Shown here: positions 1 through 4,899 of the stretch, in pieces | Position numbering within the stretch: the stretch's first letter is position 1 | Layout of the letters: every line of letters starts with the position of its first letter | DNA from: Acidobacteriota bacterium | Lineage (GTDB): Bacteria; Acidobacteriota; UBA6911; RPQK01; JADFOI01 | Direction: 5' to 3' | DNA: 6,526 nucleotides | Assembly: GCA_029942065.1 (NCBI GenBank) | Contig: JAPYTY010000119.1 | Location: 1 to 6,526 of the forward strand | The notes under the pieces: model-generated | Seen by the model: only the letters and a program-made list of their open reading frames with translations | The model's database searches: none | What the model was told of the DNA's origin: nothing | Program-made: the position numbers and the translations under genes

Positions 1-2209
1 GGGTAAATTCATTCAGTGGAACATTCTCGCGCCTTGCCTTTTCGGTCCAGTAGCTGAGCTTCCACCGCCAGTAGGATTCCTTGCCTGAAGTCGCGGCTCC
101 CGATATCCCGGCGACTTCTTCTTCACTGACGCCCTCAAGAATCTGCTCTCTTTGCCAGGCTGCCGCCGCCTCATCGAACAGCTCCATGGCTTCATAAACG
201 CGGGCAGTCCTCTGATGCACACGGGGGACGTCCGGAAATAATTGCTGGGCCGCCTGTGCCTGCTCGAGGGCCTCATCGTATCGGCGGGCCCACATAAAAT
301 GTAGTGCGGCAGCGGTTTGTGACATGGGATTGAGCGGGTCCAGCCGCTGGGCAAGCTTGATGGCCACAAGGGCTTCATCATGGCGTCCCAGGGCCGACAA
401 CACGAAAGCATAACCATAGGGTGCCGCGAAGGAACTCGGATCCAGTTCCATGGCCCGGTTGAATTCCTTTTCGGCTGCTTCCAGGTCAAAATGGACCACA
501 CGTTGAACATCTCCCAGGGCGGCATGAGCTTCGGCCAGCGTGCTGTCCAGTTCCACCGCTTTGATGGCCATCTCCTCCGCCATGGCCATGGCTTCCGCCA
601 TGGCCATGGCACGGAGAGGGATACCCAGGAGGCGGTAGCATCGGGACAATCCTGCGTAGGCACGAGCAAAACCGGGATCTCTTTCGATGGCGGTCTCGAA
701 GTGTCCAATCGCATTTCGGTAACTAAACGGGGTGTTCTTGACCTCTTCGAATCTGCCTCTGAGATAGGCGGCATGAGCCTGGTCGTCCTGAGTATAATTC
801 CTGGTGAGCTGAGTTTCTTCCTCCGGCGTGAGACCGAGACGCAAACTGTCGGAAATTTCCGTGGCGATGCTTTTTCGGATCTCCAAAATCTCCCGAAGTT
901 TTCCAGTGAACTCCCCTCCCCACAGCTGGGTGTTTTCCTTTACATCCACCAGGTCGGCCCGGATCGAAAGCCCCTCACCGCGCACCAGAACCCTTCCGAT
1001 CACCAGAGCCCGCACTCCCAGCTCACCGCCCACAATTTGTGGATCGATGTCCGGTTCCCGAAAGCGAAAAGAAGAGGCCCGTGAGATGACCCTCAGATCC
1101 TTCATCTGAGAAAGGGTGTTGATGATGTCCTCGGAAATTCCGTCGCTTAGAAAATTCCAGTCCGAGTCATTGCTGACGTTCTCGAAAGGCAGTACGGCTA
1201 TGGAATCGATGGCGTCCTCTACCGGAGTCGGGACCGGGGAAGGCCGGAACAGGGCCAGGGCCAGCAGGACCAGGACCACCGCGCCGCCGGCCAGCGCTGG
1301 CCACAGGTAACTTCGTTTGACAGGAGCCGCCGGGCCGGCCGCTGATTCTCCTGAAATGTCCCTCTTGAGTCGCTTCAGATCCGCCATCAGTTCTTTCGCC
1401 GACTGGCAGCGGACCTCGGTTCCCTTTTCAAGGGACTTGTTGATGAGGTCTTCCAGCTTGTCCGGCAGATCTGGATTCAGCCGTCCTGCAGGGGAGGGCG
1501 TCTTGTTCAGGATATCGTTGAAGGCGGCGGCAGAGGTATCCCCCTGAAAGGGCAATTTTCCGGTAGCCATCTCATAGAGGACCACACCGAGGGAGAACAG
1601 ATCGGTACGCGCATCCAGTTCCTTGCCGAGTGCCTGCTCAGGCGACATGTAGGCCACCGTCCCCACCGTGGTGCCGGGACTGGTCAGCTGTTCTTGCTCG
1701 ACCTGGGGCGTAGCCATCTGTGAGTCCACCTCCGGCTCCCGGGTCAACTTGGCCAGGCCGAAGTCGAGCACCTTGGCATCGCCTCTTTTCGTGATAAAGA
1801 GATTGGCTGGCTTGATGTCCCGGTGGACGATGCCTTCGGAATGGGCGGCATCCAGGGCATCGGCAATCTGAATCCCCAGATCGAGCAGTTCTTCCGTCTC
1901 CAGAGCCTGGCCGGTGATGCGCTTTTTGAGCGTCTGCCCCTCCAGGTACTCCATCACGATGAAGGGCTGTCCTTCGTGATCCCCGATGTCGTAGATCACA
2001 CAGATATTCGGGTGATTGAGGGCCGAAGCCGCCCTGGCCTCTCGCTGGAAGCGCTCCAGGGCCTGGCGATTCCGGGTGAACCTTTCGGGCAGGAACTTCA
2101 GGGCGACGTTACGGCCGAGGCGGGTGTCCTCGGCCTTGTAAACCACACCCACGCCTCCGCCTCCCAGTTTTTTGACGATTTGATAGTAGGAAACAGTCTG
2201 GCCGATCAT
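1..2209 (-). CDS. Membrane-anchored serine/threonine protein kinase with TolB-like and TPR domains (C-terminus cut by window edge)
   Basis: A Hanks-type kinase that should transfer phosphate from ATP to Ser/Thr of unknown targets. The frame is open from the ATG at 2209 to the left edge (736 codons visible, no stop). Visible kinase motifs: glycine loop GGGGVG (residues 16-21), VALK with Lys38, catalytic HRDIKPAN (129-136, Asp131), DFG (149-151) and SPE (189-191), so the kinase looks active. A basic linker leads to one hydrophobic membrane segment at about 302-321. Next comes a segment starting IAVLPF (337-342) with the DGISEDIINTLS pattern of the TolB/adenylate-cyclase-associated domain, to about residue 460. 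Five or six TPR-like repeats follow from about 478 onward (for example AEAHAALG, ALGRHDEAL, AMELFDEAAAAW). Inference: the kinase is cytoplasmic and the TPR part periplasmic, acting as a sensor or scaffold. No Shine-Dalgarno sequence precedes the ATG, but the kinase fold begins immediately, which supports this start. Family type is confident; the substrate is unknown. Confidence 0.95.
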   Translation of the reverse strand, partial: MIGQTVSYYQIVKKLGGGGVGVVYKAEDTRLGRNVALKFLPERFTRNRQALERFQREARAASALNHPNICVIYDIGDHEGQPFIVMEYLEGQTLKKRITGQALETEELLDLGIQIADALDAAHSEGIVHRDIKPANLFITKRGDAKVLDFGLAKLTREPEVDSQMATPQVEQEQLTSPGTTVGTVAYMSPEQALGKELDARTDLFSLGVVLYEMATGKLPFQGDTSAAAFNDILNKTPSPAGRLNPDLPDKLEDLINKSLEKGTEVRCQSAKELMADLKRLKRDISGESAAGPAAPVKRSYLWPALAGGAVVLVLLALALFRPSPVPTPVEDAIDSIAVLPFENVSNDSDWNFLSDGISEDIINTLSQMKDLRVISRASSFRFREPDIDPQIVGGELGVRALVIGRVLVRGEGLSIRADLVDVKENTQLWGGEFTGKLREILEIRKSIATEISDSLRLGLTPEEETQLTRNYTQDDQAHAAYLRGRFEEVKNTPFSYRNAIGHFETAIERDPGFARAYAGLSRCYRLLGIPLRAMAMAEAMAMAEEMAIKAVELDSTLAEAHAALGDVQRVVHFDLEAAEKEFNRAMELDPSSFAAPYGYAFVLSALGRHDEALVAIKLAQRLDPLNPMSQTAAALHFMWARRYDEALEQAQAAQQLFPDVPRVHQRTARVYEAMELFDEAAAAWQREQILEGVSEEEVAGISGAATSGKESYWRWKLSYWTEKARRENVPLNEFT
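578..610. repeat. Short in-gene direct repeat coding for an Ala-Met-rich helix
   Basis: A 17-base unit ending CGCCATGGCCATGGC occurs at 576-592 and again at 594-610, an 18-base period that keeps the reading frame. On the minus strand it encodes AMAMAEAMAMAEE (about residues 534-546 of the kinase), inside the TPR region between YRLLG and the ELDSTLAEAHAALG helix. The unit is itself palindromic around CCATGG. It looks like an in-frame duplication that lengthens a TPR helix or linker. Confidence 0.7.
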
Positions 2210-2239
2210 GGGTAAATAATTGGGTGAATCTTAGCCCGG

Positions 2240-2245
2240 ATTATA
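2240..2245 (-). promoter_or_regulatory. Putative -10 box for the kinase gene
   Basis: The minus strand reads ATGTATAATCC here, containing a perfect TATAAT about 30 bases upstream of the kinase ATG at 2209. That would give a leader of roughly 24 bases. No good -35 box is visible at 16-18 bases; the best is TTCCCC at a spacing of 18. The box lies between inverted CCCGGA (2235-2240) and TCCGGG (2275-2280), which could be a regulator site or chance. The call rests on the -10 match and position only. Confidence 0.35.
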
Positions 2246-2378
2246 CATAAATTCTCTCCATCAGGGGAACCGATTCCGGGAAGGTCTTCGAGGGAGTAGT
2301 TGTGTGCCCTGGGCGTACACCTTCGTGCGCTCTTACCCTCTTTTTTCGTGAAACGTGGAACCTGGAACGCGGCCGAGC

Positions 2379-2394
2379 GGAGCGAAACCGCTCC
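2379..2394 (-). terminator. Hairpin just downstream of the lipoprotein gene
   Basis: GGAGCG (2379-2384) and CGCTCC (2389-2394) form a perfect six-pair stem around a four-base loop. On the minus strand it starts three bases after the lipoprotein stop codon. It could end or stabilise that transcript, but no T-run follows, so it is not a typical intrinsic terminator. It shares its core with hairpins at 2934-2950 and 4830-4845 and may be a small repeat element instead. Confidence 0.4.
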
Positions 2395-2397
2395 TAT

Positions 2398-2757
2398 TCA
2401 GTCATCGGTTGATTGGAACCGATACTCGATGTCTTGATCAACCACGAGTGCATACAGTGCCTCGCTCCCGTCGTTGATGATCACCGAATTGAGCTCTCCG
2501 TAGAATTGAGCCCGGGCTTGTTCCCTGAACCCTTTAACGACATAGAACTTGGTGGCTTCGCCGGTGTCATCCAGCAAAGCGATATAAAAATCATATAGCT
2601 CATCTGCCTTGACCCGGTTGATGCTGACCTCGGCGGCCGGAACTCTCTGAACTGAAATGTTATCCACCAGTTCCGGGATGGCGAGAGGTTTTCTGGCCGA
2701 GGAGCACCCCACGGTGAGAAGCAGGGCAACGGCACACAAAAGGAGTCGTGTCTTCAT
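2398..2757 (-). CDS. Small predicted lipoprotein of unknown function
   Basis: From the ATG at 2757 the product is 119 residues: a short basic start (MKTR), a hydrophobic stretch, and the lipobox-like LTVGC with Cys18 as the probable lipidated residue. The mature part, about 100 residues, is acidic at its end (STDD) and has no motif I recognise; it contains one tract, ADELYDFYIALLDDTGEATKFYVV, that looks like alternating strand and helix. An in-frame ATG at 2802 would add 15 residues, but I prefer 2757: AGGAAAG lies just upstream as a ribosome site, a normal signal peptide begins there, and a TATAAC -10-like box at 2803-2808 would leave 2802 too close to transcription start. It would be anchored in the envelope. 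Neighbours give no functional hint, and a perfect hairpin follows the stop. Confidence 0.75.
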   Translation of the reverse strand: MKTRLLLCAVALLLTVGCSSARKPLAIPELVDNISVQRVPAAEVSINRVKADELYDFYIALLDDTGEATKFYVVKGFREQARAQFYGELNSVIINDGSEALYALVVDQDIEYRFQSTDD

Positions 2758-2802
2758 TTTCTTTCCTGGCCATCGACCCTTCATCGGAAGCTGATTTTTC
2801 AT

Positions 2803-2808
2803 GTTATA
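2803..2808 (-). promoter_or_regulatory. Putative -10 box for the lipoprotein gene
   Basis: The minus strand reads TATAAC, one mismatch from consensus, about 45 bases upstream of the preferred lipoprotein start at 2757. No convincing -35 box at normal spacing was seen; TTGTTT lies upstream but only 14 bases away. Its main use is to argue against the longer start at 2802. Confidence 0.3.
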
Positions 2809-2843
2809 CCGCGGTGATCTGAAAACAAAGAGATCTTAGTGTA

Positions 2844-2897
2844 ACCACCAAGACACAGAGAAAATTTTCACCACCAAGAAACAAAGACACAAAGAAG
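2844..2897. repeat. A-rich imperfect direct repeat (ACCACCAAGA units)
   Basis: ACCACCAAGACACAGAG (2844-2860) is followed about 26 bases later by ACCACCAAGAAACAAAG (from 2870), which continues with further ACAAAGA-type subunits (ACAAAGACACAAAGAAG) to 2897. It is composed almost wholly of A, C and G on the plus strand. Related CACCAAGACACAAAGA-type intergenic repeats occur in many environmental bacterial genomes; that statement is from general recollection. It sits in the gap between two oppositely oriented genes and next to the presumed break of the RCK_C fragment. Confidence 0.6.
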
Positions 2898-2903
2898 ACT
2901 GCC

Positions 2904-2922
2904 CCAGGGCGGGACGCCCTGG
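2904..2922. repeat. Perfect GC-rich inverted repeat
   Basis: CCAGGGCG (2904-2911) pairs with CGCCCTGG (2915-2922), eight pairs with a three-base GGA loop. No T-run follows in either direction, so it is unlikely to be a simple terminator. It lies between the A-rich repeat and a second hairpin, forming a compact repeat cluster. Confidence 0.65.
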
Positions 2923-2930
2923 CTCAGACC

Positions 2931-3248
2931 TTGTCGCTCCTGCGGAGCGAGGCCGGAGAGATGGTGAACCTGCTGGATCATTTCGTGCGCCCACCGTCGG
3001 CTACCGCACTGTTGATGGGCATGGAAAGGGAGCAAGACGTGATCGAGTTCGTGGTCGACAACCCGGATCTGGACGGCCTGGCCCTCCGTGACCTCAGCTT
3101 GCCGGTCGACACCCTGGTATTGAGCATCTTTCGCGATCGCGCCTCGCTCATCTGTCATGGCTACACGCGTTTGGAATCGGGCAACCGGGTCACCATCGTG
3201 GGTTCCAAGGCCTCTCTGGAAGAGGTGAGACTTAAGTTCGCGGGCTGA
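2931..3248 (+). CDS. RCK_C (TrkA-C) domain fragment, probably the 5'-truncated end of a cation transporter or channel-regulator gene
   Basis: The frame codes for 105 residues from TTG at 2931 or 95 from ATG at 2961. The last ~60 residues fit the RCK_C/TrkA-C ligand-binding domain: LDGLALRDLSLPVDTLVLSI, then HGYTRLESGNRVTIVGS (76-92) and a final LEEVRLKF. The preceding MVNLLDHFVRPPSATALLMG looks like the linker that joins a membrane or TrkA-N part to this domain in longer antiporter/RCK proteins. No NAD-binding TrkA-N fold or membrane segment is present. Upstream, the open frame runs only through the repeat cluster, not through protein-like sequence. Start signals are poor: GGAGAG touches the ATG with no spacer, and nothing precedes the TTG. 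RCK_C domains bind small ligands and gate cation transport. Standalone RCK_C proteins exist, so a working mini-gene is possible, but a remnant is more likely. Its TGA abuts the stop of the convergent channel gene. Confidence 0.65.
   Translation: MSLLRSEAGEMVNLLDHFVRPPSATALLMGMEREQDVIEFVVDNPDLDGLALRDLSLPVDTLVLSIFRDRASLICHGYTRLESGNRVTIVGSKASLEEVRLKFAG
2934..2950. repeat. Perfect TCGCTCC/GGAGCGA inverted repeat
   Basis: TCGCTCC (2934-2940) pairs with GGAGCGA (2944-2950) around a TGC loop. The element ends ten bases before the first recognisable residue of the RCK_C fragment (ATG at 2961), so it probably marks the breakpoint. Its arms match those of the hairpin at 2379-2394 over GGAGCG/CGCTCC. 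Confidence 0.65.
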
Positions 3249-4508
3249 TCAGGTCGGATTTGTACGGGTGGTGAAGGCCTGGAGGTCGCCGCCTGAAAGG
3301 CTTTGGAAGACACGTAAATCAAATTCAGGCAGGACGGCCAGAATATGATCGAAAATGTCGGCCTGGATCGCTTCGTAGGGGGCCCATCTGACGTCGGTGC
3401 AGAAAACATAAATTTCGATGGGCAGGCCATGCTCACCGGGAGCCAGCTGGCGAACCAAAAATGTCATTTCCTGACTCACCATCGGGTGGTTGGACAGGTA
3501 GGCCTCGATGTAGGCTCGAAAGGTCCCGATATTGGTCATGCGCCTGCCGTTGGCCAGGCTTGAATCATCCACGCTGGAGGATTGATTATGATCGGCCAGT
3601 TCGGCTCGCTTGGTCTCAACATAGGCGGCGATGTACTGAATCCTGGAGAAGCGTTGGATCATCTCTTCGCTGCAGAATCGGATGCTGTTCATGTCGATGT
3701 GAAGTGCGCGCTTGATCCTGCGTCCTCCCGATTTTTCCATGCCGCTCCAATTTTTGAAGGACTGGCTGATCAGCGCGTAGGTGGGAACGGTGGTGATGGT
3801 CTTGTCCCAGTTCTGAACCTTGACGGTCGTCAGGGTCACTTCCACAATACTTCCGTCGGCGCCGTATCGAGGCATTTCGATCCAGTCTCCCTGGGCCACC
3901 AAGCGGTTGGCCGTTAACTGAATGCCCGCCACAAAACCCAGAATGACATCCTTGAAGACCAGCATGAGTACCGCGGTCAAGGCACCCAGGCCGCTCAGGA
4001 AATAAAGCGGCGTTCGGTCCAGGATGATGGACAGGATAAAGATGCCCGAGATAAAACACAGGCCGATTTTCAGGACCTGCAGGAAGCTCTTGATGGGAAT
4101 TTCCCTTGAAATCTCAAACGTCCCGTAGATGTCATGAACGGCATTGAGAAGGGAATCCAGGACCAGGACCCCGACCAGGATCATATAAATGAGCGCCGCA
4201 CTGGTGTGCAGGGAACTCAAAAGTCCATTTCCCTCCAGGGCCAGGGGCATCAGCGTGTAAAGCACCAGGGCCGGAGCCAGATGGGAAAGCTTGGAGAAGA
4301 CCCTCCGCTGGACCAGGACATCATCCCAGCCGGTTCGGGTGCGTGAAACCACCGTTCGGACCAACGACAGAATCACCCGCTTGGCTACCAGATTGGCCAC
4401 AACGCTCAGGATAATCACGAACAGGTAGGCGATGATTCGAGTCAGGACCAGTGCCAGAACGGCATCCAGGTTCTGCTCGACCAGCCAGTTTTCGATCAAT
4501 TCCAGCAT
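3249..4508 (-). CDS. ybdG: MscS-family mechanosensitive channel, YbdG/MscM type
   Basis: A 419-residue inner-membrane channel expected to open under membrane tension and release solutes on osmotic downshock. It resembles E. coli YbdG (about 415 residues) along its length: SGLGALTAVLMLVFKD (172-187, pore-lining helix), GFVAGIQLTAN (191-201), GDWIEMPRYGADGSIVEV (207-224, the MscS beta domain), TTVKVQNWDKTITTVPT, SFKNWSGMEKSGGRRIKR, RRMTNIGTFRAY (322-333), VRQLAPGEHGLPIEIY (352-367) and YEAIQADIFDHI (378-389). Hydrophobic segments lie near 19-42, 72-92, 103-124, 144-163 and 168-198. The ATG at 4508 is the first in frame after a TAG at 4512-4514. No clear Shine-Dalgarno sequence precedes it; a CATAAT box lies at 4552-4557. 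It is probably monocistronic: the neighbour on one side is convergent and the other side is a decayed gap. The family call is very secure; which ions or solutes it gates is not visible. Confidence 0.96.
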   Translation of the reverse strand: MLELIENWLVEQNLDAVLALVLTRIIAYLFVIILSVVANLVAKRVILSLVRTVVSRTRTGWDDVLVQRRVFSKLSHLAPALVLYTLMPLALEGNGLLSSLHTSAALIYMILVGVLVLDSLLNAVHDIYGTFEISREIPIKSFLQVLKIGLCFISGIFILSIILDRTPLYFLSGLGALTAVLMLVFKDVILGFVAGIQLTANRLVAQGDWIEMPRYGADGSIVEVTLTTVKVQNWDKTITTVPTYALISQSFKNWSGMEKSGGRRIKRALHIDMNSIRFCSEEMIQRFSRIQYIAAYVETKRAELADHNQSSSVDDSSLANGRRMTNIGTFRAYIEAYLSNHPMVSQEMTFLVRQLAPGEHGLPIEIYVFCTDVRWAPYEAIQADIFDHILAVLPEFDLRVFQSLSGGDLQAFTTRTNPT

Positions 4509-4551
4509 AGGCTAACGGCCATCGGATTCGTGTTCATATTCCTTAGCCCCT

Positions 4552-4557
4552 ATTATG
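4552..4557 (-). promoter_or_regulatory. Possible -10 box for the ybdG-type gene
   Basis: The minus strand reads ATGCATAATAGG, giving CATAAT, one mismatch from TATAAT, 43 bases upstream of the channel ATG. It resembles the kinase box, also a hexamer directly preceded by TG. No -35 box at a normal distance; TTGTCA lies 22 bases upstream, too far for a standard promoter. Confidence 0.25.
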
Positions 4558-4588
4558 CATCAATTCTCTATTGCATCGCTGACAAGCC

Positions 4589-4623
4589 GGAGATAGGAGA
4601 CAGAAGACAGGAGGAGGGAGAAG
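4589..4623. repeat. Purine-rich tract leading into the hairpin array
   Basis: The plus strand is nearly all A and G, built from GGAGA/ACAG units (GGAGATAGGAGACAGAAG, then ACAGGAGGAGGGAG). It merges into the first GGAGAA spacer of the adjoining hairpin array. Nothing coding is visible. Such tracts can form by slippage. Confidence 0.5.
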
Positions 4624-4699
4624 CGCGCTTCGCGCTCGGAGAAACGCCTCGCTGAAGCTCGGCGTGGAGAAACGAGTCGCTCACGCTCCTCGTGGAGAA
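4617..4699. repeat. Array of three hairpins separated by GGAGAA
   Basis: GGAGAA occurs at 4617, 4638, 4666 and 4694, spaced 21, 28 and 28 bases. Each interval holds an inverted repeat: AGCGCG/CGCGCT (4622-4627 with 4631-4636), ACGCC/GGCGT (4644-4648 with 4661-4665) and ACGAG/CTCGT (4672-4676 with 4689-4693). The second and third stems have different bases but keep pairing, and both enclose a 12-base loop of form TCGCTNNNGCTC with an inner GC/GC pairing. Preserved pairing with changed sequence suggests structure is or was selected, or that units copied as hairpins. It overlaps the 3' end of the DUF1326 stub. Confidence 0.7.
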
Positions 4700-4824
4700 T
4701 ACAAAAACATCCAGGTTTCAGTTTCGAATTTTCGATTTCGGATTTTCGGTGAGCCGAACTGGCAGGGGCATCCCCAGTCACAGTTGCCGTATTCTTCGCC
4801 GCGAATAGTCCATTGATCGGCCAT
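4681..4824 (-). pseudogene. 5' stub of a DUF1326-family gene
   Basis: An ATG at 4824 has a strong ribosome site, AAAGGAG, seven bases upstream. It opens a 47-codon frame beginning MADQWTIRGEEYGNCDWGCP and then CQF. This matches the usual start of DUF1326 proteins, which are normally around 200 residues and carry an N-terminal Cys-rich NCNCxxGCPCQF signature of unknown function. Here the signature is NCDWGCPCQF, with one Asn-Cys pair missing. After CQF (about 4756) the match ends and the frame runs through a TTTCG-rich repeat and the hairpin array to a TGA at 4681-4683. The rest of the family sequence is not seen nearby. I read it as a gene whose body was lost to deletion or repeat insertion, with its translation start left intact. 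It lies 75 bases after the modC stop on the same strand, so it could still be transcribed. The family call rests on about 23 residues. Confidence 0.6.
4722..4748. repeat. AT-rich TTTCG repeat
   Basis: TTTCG occurs four times, at 4722, 4730, 4736 and 4744, spaced 8, 6 and 8 bases, in a run of short TTTCGA/TTTCGG words. It begins where DUF1326 similarity stops and ends near the hairpin array. It looks like an inserted or slipped intergenic repeat, not coding sequence. Confidence 0.5.
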
Positions 4825-4829
4825 ATTAG

Positions 4830-4845
4830 CGCTCCTTTGTGAGCG
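4830..4845 (-). promoter_or_regulatory. Hairpin overlapping the ribosome binding site of the DUF1326 stub
   Basis: CGCTC and GAGCG (4830-4834 with 4841-4845) form a five-pair stem with a six-base loop. On the minus strand the AAAGGAG ribosome site (4832-4838) lies partly in the loop and partly in the 3' arm, so the hairpin could hide it. A TAAAAT box at 4849-4854 lies just upstream of the stem. Regulation is speculative; the stem may only be another copy of the GAGCG-type repeat seen elsewhere. Confidence 0.3.
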
Positions 4846-4899
4846 GTTATTTTACACGATTTGGAGGTGCCAGGAAAGCGAAAGAGGAGGGACTCTGAG

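Noticed and set aside
13..774. Minus-strand 253-residue open frame
   Set aside because: It is an out-of-frame shadow of the kinase; the true frame here gives clear TPR sequence (AEAHAALG, ALGRHDEAL) and stays open from 2209 to the window edge.
380..1084. Plus-strand 234-residue open frame
   Set aside because: It lies wholly opposite the kinase gene and has no recognisable motif; high GC keeps antisense frames open.
2341..2346. T-run as part of an intrinsic terminator
   Set aside because: No stable stem lies directly before it on the plus strand and no plus-strand gene ends nearby.
2868..3158. Minus-strand 96-residue open frame
   Set aside because: It is antisense to the RCK_C domain, whose plus-strand frame matches a known fold.
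4617..4699. Hairpin array as a CRISPR array
   Set aside because: Only a six-base word is repeated exactly, intervals are 15-22 bases and are themselves palindromic, and no cas gene is near.
4560..4781. Minus-strand 73-residue open frame
   Set aside because: It runs through the hairpin array and repeats in a different frame from the DUF1326 stub, has no ribosome site of note and shows no domain-like sequence.
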